Below, piece by piece: positions 1 to 6,445 of a stretch of DNA of 8,469 nt. The notes beneath the pieces were generated by a model. The model was not told the origin of the DNA. It searched no databases and saw only the letters and a list, made by a program, of their open reading frames with translations. The DNA comes from Acholeplasmataceae bacterium (lineage in GTDB: Bacteria; Bacillota_I; Bacilli_A; Acholeplasmatales; Acholeplasmataceae): NCBI GenBank assembly GCA_003518475.1, contig DOYO01000047.1, positions 1 to 8,469 on the forward strand, given 5' to 3'. Both the position numbers and the translations under genes were made by a program. Every line of letters begins with the position of its first letter. Within the stretch, counting starts at the first letter, position 1.

Positions 1-45
1 ATGAGGGAGTCAAAGTCCCTTGCCTTACCCCTTGGCTATGGGCCT
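1..45 (-). tRNA. tRNA-Gln(UUG), 5' part only (cut by window edge)
   Basis: Read on the minus strand, positions 45-39 give the 5' acceptor strand AGGCCCA, followed by T8-A9. The D arm GCC-AAGGGGTAA-GGC and A26 come next. A perfect 5-bp anticodon stem (AGGGA/TCCCT) closes the loop CTTTGAC. Loop bases at 13-11 are TTG, so the tRNA reads CAA/CAG as glutamine. The variable and T arms and the 3' acceptor lie outside the window, so the acceptor pairing cannot be checked. It begins 7 bases after the encoded CCA of tRNA-His and is evidently cotranscribed with it. The D arm and anticodon arm closely resemble Bacillus tRNA-Gln (known family, from memory). Confidence 0.9.
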
Positions 46-52
46 ATCTTAA

Positions 53-129
53 TGGGGCGGATGAAGGGAGTTGAACCCTCCAATGTCGGAGCCACAATCC
101 GATGCGTTTACCGCTTCGCCACAACCGCC
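53..129 (-). tRNA. tRNA-His(GUG)
   Basis: A complete cloverleaf on the minus strand. The acceptor is GCGGTTG (128-122) against CATCCGC (63-57), with one U5-U68 mismatch. The D arm is GCG...CGC. The anticodon stem TCGGA/TCCGA closes the loop TTGTGGC with anticodon GTG (95-93). The T arm is GAGGG-TTCAACT-CCCTT. The discriminator is C73 (56) and CCA is encoded (55-53). The base before G1 (129) is G; G-1 opposite C73 is the identity hallmark of histidine tRNA, which makes the assignment very secure. The promoter lies just upstream at 150-177 and tRNA-Gln follows 7 bases downstream. Confidence 0.97.
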
Positions 130-149
130 ATATTGATAACGCATGTATT

Positions 150-177
150 ATTATACAATAAAAATCATCTTTGTAAA
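150..177 (-). promoter_or_regulatory. Promoter of the tRNA-His/tRNA-Gln operon
   Basis: On the minus strand a -35-like TTTACA (177-172) is followed by a 16-base spacer and a perfect -10 TATAAT (155-150). Transcription would begin near 143, about 14 bases before tRNA-His. This is a strong housekeeping-sigma type promoter, as expected for stable RNA genes. Confidence 0.75.
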
Positions 178-206
178 GTGAAATTATGTAATTTCGGTGA
201 TTTTAG

Positions 207-235
207 TTGTGAATTGTTTTGACTTCTTGTATTCT
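207..235 (+). promoter_or_regulatory. Weak candidate promoter of the membrane-protein gene at 258
   Basis: TTGTGA (207-212), a 17-base spacer and TATTCT (230-235) would start transcription near 242, right at the ribosome site of the gene. Both hexamers deviate from consensus. A TTGACT at 219-224 is a better -35 but has no good -10 at the right distance. The call is tentative. Confidence 0.35.
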
Positions 236-240
236 ATTCT

Positions 241-247
241 AGAAAGG
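241..247 (+). promoter_or_regulatory. Ribosome binding site fixing the start at 258
   Basis: AGAAAGG lies 10 bases before ATG 258. It would be only one base from the in-frame GTG at 249, which is too close for initiation. This favours ATG 258 over GTG 249. Confidence 0.6.
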
Positions 248-257
248 TGTGAAATAT

Positions 258-1232
258 ATGCTTAAATGGGTTGGAAGAATTTTATACATCATCGTGATCT
301 CATTGTTATCCCTGCAAATCTATAGTTATGCTTACTATTCAAAACTTCAGGAATATTACATGGATCATGTTGAAGAGAACTTAAATGATAATGAGGTTTA
401 TTTGAACGGCATCAATACATTGATGGGTATTGATTATTACAGGGAATCCCCTATTTTGTATTCATTTTCCAGCACTGCTGGCGATTATCAATTTTCAGTC
501 AATGTTTACGCAGTCGGCGTGAATGCAAAGGATCTCTATTATGATGGTTTGATGATTTTCGTCAATAATGTTTCCATTATGAAAGATTCCGCAGTCATTG
601 AAGATCCAATCCTCAAAATTTCTGTTGAACTCGATCAATCTACTCTTCTCGTCGGTGAAGAATTATCAGATACCGGCAGCATCTATTTTGACCCTTCACA
701 ACCATTCGCTTATTATAATGTTCCAGTTTTATTCTTGTTTGATGCTGATGACTACTTAAAAGTTCCTGATGAAGATGCATTCGCAGTGATTGATCGCATC
801 TTGGTTGAATATTCTGATGGTGAAAAAGATGAAGACAATGCCCTCATCTTTGATGATTCCGCATTATTCATCGCTTCCAGAGAACTAATCTCTGATGCAG
901 CCTATCACAAAGATACAGCATTTGATATCAACGTAGAAGATTATAAACTCAGAGATGATTTTGCAGATCAAGTACCAACAGATGCAGAAATCTTAACATT
1001 CGGTTTAAATGCAGATCATGGAGATTTAGACGCATACAACTGGACTGTTTGGAAAACAATGTTGATTTATGTCGCATTGGTCATCGTGGTTACTTACTTG
1101 TTATTCTTCCATAAGATGGTCAGAGAACACTTTAAAACAAAGAATTATATACCTAGAAACAACACAGGAAATACAATAACCGTAGAACCTATTTTCAAGG
1201 ATCCCGATATCAATCAAAAAGATGGAAGATAA
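258..1232 (+). CDS. Two-span membrane protein of unknown function
   Basis: I do not recognise this 324-residue protein. What can be seen: a short basic N-terminus (MLKWVGR), a membrane span at about residues 5-25, a large acidic region of about 235 residues rich in D, E and Y, a second span at about 265-285 (WKTMLIYVALVIVVTYLLFF), and a basic tail starting HKMVREHFKTK. By the positive-inside rule both ends face the cytoplasm and the acidic domain lies outside. The domain looks beta-rich with alternating hydrophobic residues and contains no cysteine. No catalytic motif, lipobox or sortase signal is evident. The start is ATG 258 because of the spacing from AGAAAGG. An in-frame GTG at 249 would add three residues. 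The gene stands alone between a divergent tRNA operon and tRNA-Trp, and its stop codon is built into its own terminator, so it is probably monocistronic. A role in envelope or surface biology is only inference. Confidence 0.8.
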   Translation: MLKWVGRILYIIVISLLSLQIYSYAYYSKLQEYYMDHVEENLNDNEVYLNGINTLMGIDYYRESPILYSFSSTAGDYQFSVNVYAVGVNAKDLYYDGLMIFVNNVSIMKDSAVIEDPILKISVELDQSTLLVGEELSDTGSIYFDPSQPFAYYNVPVLFLFDADDYLKVPDEDAFAVIDRILVEYSDGEKDEDNALIFDDSALFIASRELISDAAYHKDTAFDINVEDYKLRDDFADQVPTDAEILTFGLNADHGDLDAYNWTVWKTMLIYVALVIVVTYLLFFHKMVREHFKTKNYIPRNNTGNTITVEPIFKDPDINQKDGR

Positions 1233-1246
1233 TTTCCATCTTTTTT
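1216..1246 (+). terminator. Intrinsic terminator overlapping the stop codon of the 258-1232 gene
   Basis: GATGGAA (1221-1227) pairs with TTCCATC (1234-1240) around a 6-base loop. The flanking A run (1216-1220) can pair with the T run (1241-1246), giving a 12-bp stem. The TAA stop (1230-1232) sits in the loop. The downstream T-rich stretch continues to about 1257. Confidence 0.8.
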
Positions 1247-1266
1247 CTTTTCTTTTTCATTTTCGA

Positions 1267-1296
1267 TTGCAATTCTGTCTTTCATTATGCTATAAT
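1267..1296 (+). promoter_or_regulatory. Promoter of tRNA-Trp (extended -10)
   Basis: TTGCAA (1267-1272), an 18-base spacer and TATAAT (1291-1296). The -10 is preceded by TGC (1288-1290), making a perfect TGn extended -10. The predicted start near 1303 is about 4 bases before the tRNA. Confidence 0.75.
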
Positions 1297-1306
1297 TACA
1301 ACGCTT

Positions 1307-1381
1307 AGGGGTATAGTGTCAACGGTAGCATACCGGTCTCCAAAACCGTCGGTGAGGGTTCGAATCCTTCTACCCCTGCCA
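1307..1381 (+). tRNA. tRNA-Trp(CCA)
   Basis: The acceptor AGGGGTA (1307-1313) pairs with TACCCCT (1371-1377). G73 is the discriminator, expected for tryptophan, and CCA is encoded (1379-1381). The anticodon loop CTCCAAA (1338-1344) carries CCA at 1340-1342. The T arm is GAGGG-TTCGAAT-CCTTC. The first anticodon-stem pair (C27-U43) is mismatched. The sequence is very like Bacillus tRNA-Trp (known family, from memory). A CCA anticodon reads only UGG, matching the use of TGA as a stop in this window. Confidence 0.97.
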
Positions 1382-1391
1382 TATCAAATTC

Positions 1392-1422
1392 AAAGGGCAT
1401 CCATTCGGATACCCTTTTTTTT
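1392..1422 (+). terminator. Terminator of tRNA-Trp, probably also serving phoR from the other side
   Basis: AAAGGGCATCC (1392-1402) and GGATACCCTTT (1407-1417) form an 11-bp hairpin with one C-A mismatch around ATTC, followed by T through 1422. Read on the minus strand the mismatch becomes a U-G wobble, so the hairpin is fully paired for phoR transcripts. On that side the U tract is weak (TTT, then GAATTTGATAT). The phoR stop codon is at 1422-1424, directly abutting, so both convergent transcripts likely end here. Confidence 0.8.
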
Positions 1423-3110
1423 CATTCTGAAATTTTCATATAGACGGTAATTTGAGTTCCCTTGCTTAATCCGGATACCAATTCAACAGAACCATTGTAT
1501 TTCATAACGATGTGCTTGACAATCGCCAAGCCTAATCCAGTTCCGCTATCCAGTCTGCCTTTATCAACACGGTAGAACCTTTCAAAGACACGGGATTGAT
1601 GCTCGATATCGATACCTATACCCTGATCCTTCACAATGAAGACAACCTGTTCATCCATTTGATCGAGTTTGATATCGACCTGCTTGTCATTTTCACTATA
1701 CTTAATCGCATTCTCAATTAAATTCTTAAATAGTTTCTGCATGTCTAAAGGATCACACATCATCATCAATTTATTAGCATTCACTTTTAATTTGATATTT
1801 TTCTCTTTGGCGAATGGAGACATATGATCAATCACCGTAGATAAGATCTGATTCAAATCCTGATTGCTGTAAAGCTTTTCCTGAAGGTTTTCCAATCTGG
1901 AAAGCATCAGCATATCTTCGACGAGAGCTGTCATCGTTTCGGTCTGCTTCACAATTTGGTGTGCTGAGGATGTTACTTCTTTTTCTTTCACGACACCGAG
2001 TTCAATTAGTTCCGCATAGCCTCTAATCGCGGTAAGCGGTGATTTCAGCTCATGGGACGCATGGCTGAAGAAATCGCGTTTCATTTGTTCTAGTTTACGT
2101 TCTGATGTTACATCCTTGAATAATGCAAGGACGCTTGCTTCACGTTTGTTCTGGCCTTGTGCGGAAGCGTGGAATATTTTAACTTCGATGATTTTTCCAT
2201 TCATCTTGATATCAAAGGTTGATGATTTTTCTTCTCGATTCGCCTGTGCGATGGCATCCTTGATCTGATTGTTTCTTAATGCATAATAACTAGGTTGTCC
2301 GATGGAATCATCAGCTAAATCGAATAACGCTTTCGCATCGTCGTTGAAGTAAACCATTTGGTCATCCTTATTGAAAAGCATGACACCTTGTTTCATTTCA
2401 TTCAAGAGTTTATTAAGCTGTGTCTGATAAGCTTCAATCGCTTTGACATGCTTCACAGTTTCAAGGTTGATTCCATTCATTTCATGGAGTATTTCATTAA
2501 TTTCAGGATAGGGACTATTTAAAGACATCATCTCATATTTTCCCTGATTCAATGCGGTCATTCCTTTTTTAACCTGTTGCCATGGCTTGAGGAGATTCTT
2601 ATTCACTTGAACCAATCCCACATAATAAAGACCGATAAACCCGATTGCACTCAAAATCAATACCCAGACAACCCTGTTATACGCAGCAATTTGGGATTCG
2701 ATTTCAAGGGCGACTCGCAAATAATTTCCATCATCCATCAACCTTGCGATATAGATTAATTCCATGCCGACAGTTGCTGAAGTTCTTGAATAAACTGCAC
2801 CTAAATTCATGATTTCTGGTCTGGTACTTTTATCAGTTCCAACTGTATCGTCATGCGTGTCAGCAATCACAAGTCCGTTATTATCAAGGATTGTGATGCG
2901 TCTATTTTCACTGTCGTATGAGTTAATAAAAGAAGGAATGTCTCCTTCATGATTCTCATATTCCATTTCAACTTCATCTAGAATAAACGTCATGAACTTA
3001 ACTTGGTTGCTTTTCTCAAAGTTGAACAACGAGAAAAATATCACAATGAAAAACAGTGTGAAAGCGCTCAGTAAAAGGATTACGTTATTTCTAATGAGTG
3101 TGCGTTTCAT
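1422..3110 (-). CDS. phoR: Phosphate-regulon sensor histidine kinase PhoR
   Basis: Membrane kinase of 562 residues that phosphorylates PhoB in low phosphate. In order: TM1 (~9-29); an extracellular sensor (~30-145) with the PhoR-type stretch RITILDNNGLVIADTHDDTV; TM2 (~147-167); a HAMP-like linker (~168-225); a PAS domain (~232-335); and HisKA with phospho-acceptor H353 in SHELKSPL. The ATPase domain follows, with N box NLIENAIKY (N463/N468), G1 DQGIGID (495-501), F box ERFYRVD and G2 GTGLGLA (523-529). All kinase boxes are intact. Its length fits Gram-positive PhoR (B. subtilis type), which is longer than the E. coli form lacking the large extracellular sensor. The start overlaps the phoB stop as ATGA (3107-3110), implying translational coupling. 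It is the last gene of the operon. The name PhoR (as opposed to another PhoR-class kinase such as WalK) rests mainly on the pst-phoU-phoB context. Confidence 0.93.
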   Translation of the reverse strand: MKRTLIRNNVILLLSAFTLFFIVIFFSLFNFEKSNQVKFMTFILDEVEMEYENHEGDIPSFINSYDSENRRITILDNNGLVIADTHDDTVGTDKSTRPEIMNLGAVYSRTSATVGMELIYIARLMDDGNYLRVALEIESQIAAYNRVVWVLILSAIGFIGLYYVGLVQVNKNLLKPWQQVKKGMTALNQGKYEMMSLNSPYPEINEILHEMNGINLETVKHVKAIEAYQTQLNKLLNEMKQGVMLFNKDDQMVYFNDDAKALFDLADDSIGQPSYYALRNNQIKDAIAQANREEKSSTFDIKMNGKIIEVKIFHASAQGQNKREASVLALFKDVTSERKLEQMKRDFFSHASHELKSPLTAIRGYAELIELGVVKEKEVTSSAHQIVKQTETMTALVEDMLMLSRLENLQEKLYSNQDLNQILSTVIDHMSPFAKEKNIKLKVNANKLMMMCDPLDMQKLFKNLIENAIKYSENDKQVDIKLDQMDEQVVFIVKDQGIGIDIEHQSRVFERFYRVDKGRLDSGTGLGLAIVKHIVMKYNGSVELVSGLSKGTQITVYMKISE

Positions 3111-3769
3111 TCAATTTGATATCCTATTCCACGTATAGTTTTGATGATTGCTTCGGCATGATTTTCTTCTAATTTTTCACGAAGCGCTTTGATATGCATA
3201 TCCAAGGTTCTTGTTTCTCCAATGAAATCCGTTTCCCAAACTTGCTTGAAAATACGTTCTTTAGAGACCACGACACCCTTGGTTTTTAATAATAAAGTCA
3301 GAATTGAAAACTCCTTGTTTGTCAAATAAACTTCACTTTGATTGATCAGGAATATATGCTTCTTTTCATCAAGAAAAATATTATTCAACTGATATGTTTT
3401 TTCATCAACAGATTTTCTAAGCTTTGATTGTATGCGTGATGTGAGTTCCAAGACTCCGAAAGGCTTGGTCATATAATCATCTGCGCCAAGGTCTAATGCA
3501 ATGACCTTGTCCATTTCACTTTGAAGTGCGGAAATCATCATGACTGGAGTCGTTGAATCTAGTGCTCGAATCGCTTTTAATATATCGAGTCCACTCATAT
3601 CCGGAAGCATCACATCCAATAAAACCATGTCTGGTTTCACCCTTTTAAAGGCACTTAAAAATGCTTCTCCCCTTTGAAAACCAACACCGGTCAAACCAGC
3701 ATGATGAATCGTTTTGTCAATTACATACCCAATCGATTGATCATCTTCCACATAGTAAATCGTAGCCAT
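3107..3769 (-). CDS. phoB: Phosphate-regulon response regulator PhoB/PhoP (OmpR family)
   Basis: Transcription factor of 220 residues, the expected target of PhoR and activator of the pst promoter. The receiver domain (~1-118) has the acidic pair E8/D9, phospho-acceptor D52 in LLDVMLPDMSG, the conserved S80 switch position in MMIS, and K102 in MTKPFG. A winged helix-turn-helix domain (~125-220) follows, with the OmpR/PhoB-type segments LTNKEFSILTLLL, RTLDMHIKALREKL and the terminal TIRGIGYQIE. A consensus AGGAGG (3775-3780) lies 5 bases before the ATG and overlaps the stop of phoU. Only 9 bases separate the two genes, and phoR follows with a 4-base overlap. In Firmicutes the orthologue is often called PhoP. 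Confidence 0.94.
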   Translation of the reverse strand: MATIYYVEDDQSIGYVIDKTIHHAGLTGVGFQRGEAFLSAFKRVKPDMVLLDVMLPDMSGLDILKAIRALDSTTPVMMISALQSEMDKVIALDLGADDYMTKPFGVLELTSRIQSKLRKSVDEKTYQLNNIFLDEKKHIFLINQSEVYLTNKEFSILTLLLKTKGVVVSKERIFKQVWETDFIGETRTLDMHIKALREKLEENHAEAIIKTIRGIGYQIE

Positions 3770-3778
3770 AAAAACCTC

Positions 3779-4441
3779 CTAGAAAAGTAAAGTATTTTTG
3801 TGTGTGCCGCTCTTCATGAAGATAATCCATTCTGCGATATTGACAGCATGGTCACCGACACGTTCAAAATATTTTCCTACCATCAATACATAAATCGCTT
3901 CATTTGGATCTAATTTGTCTTCTTTAAGTTCTTTGGTCATTTTAGTAATAAGTTGTTGGAATAAATCATCAACCGCATCATCTCTACCAATTACTTTTCT
4001 TGCGAGTTCTATATCGACTTTTACTAATGCTTGAATGCTTTCCAGAACCATTTCTTCTACGATTTCAGCCATTTTAGATGAGATTGGCATCACACGCATA
4101 TTTCTTGTTTTATCGAGATGCAGTGTCATTTCTGCAATATCGCTTGCATGATCCCCAATACGTTCCAAGTCAGTAATCAGCTTTAAGATGCCTGTAACCA
4201 ATCTCAAATCACTCGCTACCGGTTGTTCTTTCCAAATGATTTTTAATGCTTGTTTTGCTATTTCTTCTTCATATCTGTCAACCTCGTCATCTTTTCTCAT
4301 GACTTGATTGGCTAGTTCTTGGTCAGTTGTCTTAAACGCAACCAAGCCTTCTCTTAAATTAGCAAGGGCTAGATCAGCCATTGCTGCCACTTCTTTTTTT
4401 AATTCTTCAATCGATTGAAGTAAACTTTGTCTTAATGTCAT
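3779..4441 (-). CDS. phoU: Phosphate transport regulator PhoU
   Basis: Cytoplasmic all-helical protein of 220 residues that, in known systems, couples the Pst transporter to PhoR and keeps the Pho response off when phosphate is plentiful. Two PhoU repeats are visible, each ending in the metal-binding signature: DLERIGDHASDIAE at 91-104 and YFERVGDHAVNIAE at 191-204. E93/D97 match E193/D197. The length is normal for the family. GGGAG (4449-4453) is 7 bases before the ATG. The gene lies 25 bases after pstB and 9 before phoB. A TGGTATAAT sequence sits just upstream and may be an internal promoter (separate entry). Confidence 0.95.
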   Translation of the reverse strand: MTLRQSLLQSIEELKKEVAAMADLALANLREGLVAFKTTDQELANQVMRKDDEVDRYEEEIAKQALKIIWKEQPVASDLRLVTGILKLITDLERIGDHASDIAEMTLHLDKTRNMRVMPISSKMAEIVEEMVLESIQALVKVDIELARKVIGRDDAVDDLFQQLITKMTKELKEDKLDPNEAIYVLMVGKYFERVGDHAVNIAEWIIFMKSGTHKNTLLF

Positions 4442-4455
4442 ATGATTTCTCCCTT

Positions 4456-4464
4456 ATTATACCA
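4456..4464 (-). promoter_or_regulatory. Candidate internal extended -10 promoter before phoU
   Basis: The minus strand reads TGGTATAAT (4464-4456), a perfect TGn extended -10, in the 25-base pstB-phoU gap. No convincing -35 is seen at 16-19 bases. The predicted start (~4448-4450) falls at the end of the phoU GGGAG site, so a transcript from here would be almost leaderless for phoU but normal for phoB and phoR. It could arise by chance in AT-rich DNA. Confidence 0.35.
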
Positions 4465-4466
4465 TT

Positions 4467-5234
4467 TTACCCGAATCTTCCGGTAATGTACTCTTCAGTT
4501 TTCTTTTGATCAGGTGTTGAGAATACATGAGATGTATCTCCATACTCAACAATTTCGCCTAAGAGAAAGAATGCTGTGCGATCAGAAATGCGTGCTGCTT
4601 GTTGCATATTATGCGTCACAATCACGATTGTGTAATTCTGTTTTAACTCGATAATCAAATCCTCAATTTTAGCGGTTGCTACAGGATCCAAGGCAGATGT
4701 TGGTTCATCCATCAAGATCACTTCGGGTTTCATCGCAATTGTTCTGGCGATACATAGTCTTTGCTGCTGTCCGCCTGATAAAGATAATGCGGATTCTTTC
4801 AGCCTGTCTTTCACTTCTTCCCATAAAGCAGCTTGTTTAAGGGATGTTTCAACAATCTCATTGAGTTCTGCCTTACCTTTGATTCCCTGGCATTTGGGTC
4901 CGTAAACGATGTTATCATAAATGCTCATTGGAAATGGATTCGGCTTTTGAAAAACCATTCCTACTCTTTTTCTAAGTCCGATGACATCCATGCCAGTTTG
5001 ATAAATATTTTCATCATTGAATGAAACATCACCAGAGATTTTACAAGATTCAACTAGATCGTTCATTCTATTGAGTGTTCTTAGAAACGTTGATTTACCG
5101 CATCCTGAGGGACCGATCAATGCTGTAACCTCTTTTTCATAGATAGGAAATTCAATATTTTTCAATGCTTGCGTCTCACCATAAAAAAGATTCAAGTTTT
5201 TAATGTCAAATACTATTTTTTCTGTTTTCATCAT
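4467..5234 (-). CDS. pstB: Phosphate ABC transporter ATP-binding protein PstB
   Basis: ATPase subunit of 255 residues that drives phosphate import through PstC/PstA on the inner membrane face. All ABC motifs are intact: Walker A GPSGCGKST (41-49), Q-loop FQKPNPFP (Q96), signature LSGGQQQR (152-159), Walker B VILMDEPTSALDP (172-184; D176, E177) and H-loop H208 in IVTHN. The KPNPFPMSIYDNI segment and the early LNRMNDL are characteristic of PstB as opposed to other ABC ATPases. The protein begins MMK. ATG 5234 overlaps the pstA stop by 4 bases and ATG 5231 by one. There is no strong Shine-Dalgarno (AAGG is 14 bases away), so initiation probably depends on coupling to pstA. Confidence 0.97.
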   Translation of the reverse strand: MMKTEKIVFDIKNLNLFYGETQALKNIEFPIYEKEVTALIGPSGCGKSTFLRTLNRMNDLVESCKISGDVSFNDENIYQTGMDVIGLRKRVGMVFQKPNPFPMSIYDNIVYGPKCQGIKGKAELNEIVETSLKQAALWEEVKDRLKESALSLSGGQQQRLCIARTIAMKPEVILMDEPTSALDPVATAKIEDLIIELKQNYTIVIVTHNMQQAARISDRTAFFLLGEIVEYGDTSHVFSTPDQKKTEEYITGRFG

Positions 5235-6445
5235 GCTTTTACACCATACCTTCTCATAAAGCGTTTAGATAATATTTTGATTGTGAAATTTAAGATTAAT
5301 ACCATCATTAAAATGATGATTGCTATTGTAGTCGATAGTTCGATGTTTGCTGGTTCATCTGTCATCATCGCCCAGATATGCACTGCTAAAGAAGTTGATT
5401 TATCCGTGATGGACACCTGATCTTTAATCGCTGTTCCGATGGCAAATACAAGTGCTGCGCTTTCCCCGATAATGCGTCCGATGGCAAGCAATGTCGCAGT
5501 CAGAATCCCTGCAAATGCATTCGGAAGGATAACCTTGAAGGTTGTTTGTGTTTTTGATGCTCCAAGCGATAATGAAGCATAGCGGTAATCATCAGGAACA
5601 ACTTTTAAAGATTCTTCAGTAGTTCTGATGATGATTGGCATTAGGATGACTGCAAGCGTCATCGAACCTGAAATAATATTTCCACCAGTTGCTGATGTTA
5701 AGGAGATGGTGAGCGGAACGAAGATCGCCAACCCCATCAATCCATAAATAATGGAGGGAACTCCTGTCAAGGTTTCAATCAACGACCTGATCAACCTTGT
5801 AAATTTAGTATTCTTAGCATACTCATTTAAATAGATTGCAGATCCAACTCCAATCGGTAAAGCGAAAACTAGCGTGAAGAAAATCAAGTATAAAGTCGTA
5901 ACAATGGATCCCCTGATGCCTCCGCCAGTCGTAGAGAACTCAAGCTCTCTGAAACTGTCATTCGCATCCAGTATTGCAATCATGATTTCTGAACCGCGCA
6001 CTGATAATGCTGAAGCTGAATCAACAAATGCGATTCGAATCACTTCATAGTCTAGAGTCAGCGCCAAATCCACAGTGCCAACACCTTTATTATTCAATTC
6101 CTTGAATGGTGAATCTGGATGTACATAATGAACGACAACCACATTTTTACCTAAAAGATTCGTATCATCCTTCAATGCGACTCCCCATTTTTCAGAGTAA
6201 TAAATACCTTCATCAAAATCCCTATCGACTGTAAAATTCCCTGGCCCTGTTCCATCCTTCAAATCAGCAATATAACTGACTGCCTCAAAGTTATGTGTGA
6301 CCAGATCCCAGTTCAGGAGTTTGATTCCGTTTGCGAATACATAAATAATGATGGATAATAGCACAACAAGGCTAATGAATGATGAACCATAAGTGATACC
6401 AGTCATAATGCCATCATTGATTTTTCTTTTACTTAACATTGACAT
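5231..6445 (-). CDS. pstA: Phosphate ABC transporter permease PstA with an enlarged extracytoplasmic insert
   Basis: Channel subunit, 404 residues from ATG 6445, long for PstA (usually about 280-300). TM1 (~17-39) ends in GIKLLNWD, as in the family. An additional hydrophilic stretch of about 130 residues (~45-172) follows. Normal PstA resumes at GGGIRGSIVTTLYL (~175) with PIGVGSAIYLNEYA and RSLIETLTGVPSIIYGL. The EAA loop for PstB is at ~289-315 (SLSLGASKTQTTFKVILPNA), and the protein ends with further spans and a basic tail. The insert contains WGVAL, VVVVHYVHPDSPF and a later SALSVRGSEIMIAI, reminiscent of a PDZ domain; that reading is inference. AGAAGGG lies 6 bases before ATG 6445. An in-frame ATG at 6469 would add 8 residues but lacks a good site, and ATG 6439 is also possible. 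The start overlaps the end of pstC by 17 bases. Confidence 0.93.
   Translation of the reverse strand: MSMLSKRKINDGIMTGITYGSSFISLVVLLSIIIYVFANGIKLLNWDLVTHNFEAVSYIADLKDGTGPGNFTVDRDFDEGIYYSEKWGVALKDDTNLLGKNVVVVHYVHPDSPFKELNNKGVGTVDLALTLDYEVIRIAFVDSASALSVRGSEIMIAILDANDSFRELEFSTTGGGIRGSIVTTLYLIFFTLVFALPIGVGSAIYLNEYAKNTKFTRLIRSLIETLTGVPSIIYGLMGLAIFVPLTISLTSATGGNIISGSMTLAVILMPIIIRTTEESLKVVPDDYRYASLSLGASKTQTTFKVILPNAFAGILTATLLAIGRIIGESAALVFAIGTAIKDQVSITDKSTSLAVHIWAMMTDEPANIELSTTIAIIILMMVLILNFTIKILSKRFMRRYGVKA

Noticed and set aside
1..222. Open frame of 73 codons on the plus strand
   Set aside because: It runs antisense through tRNA-Gln, tRNA-His and their promoter, has no ribosome site, and starts at the window edge.
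2577..2759. Short plus-strand frame opposite phoR
   Set aside because: It lies wholly inside the well-supported phoR gene on the other strand and has no family resemblance or ribosome site.
4833..5420. Two plus-strand frames opposite pstB and pstA
   Set aside because: Antisense shadows of pstB and pstA; their translations show no domain.
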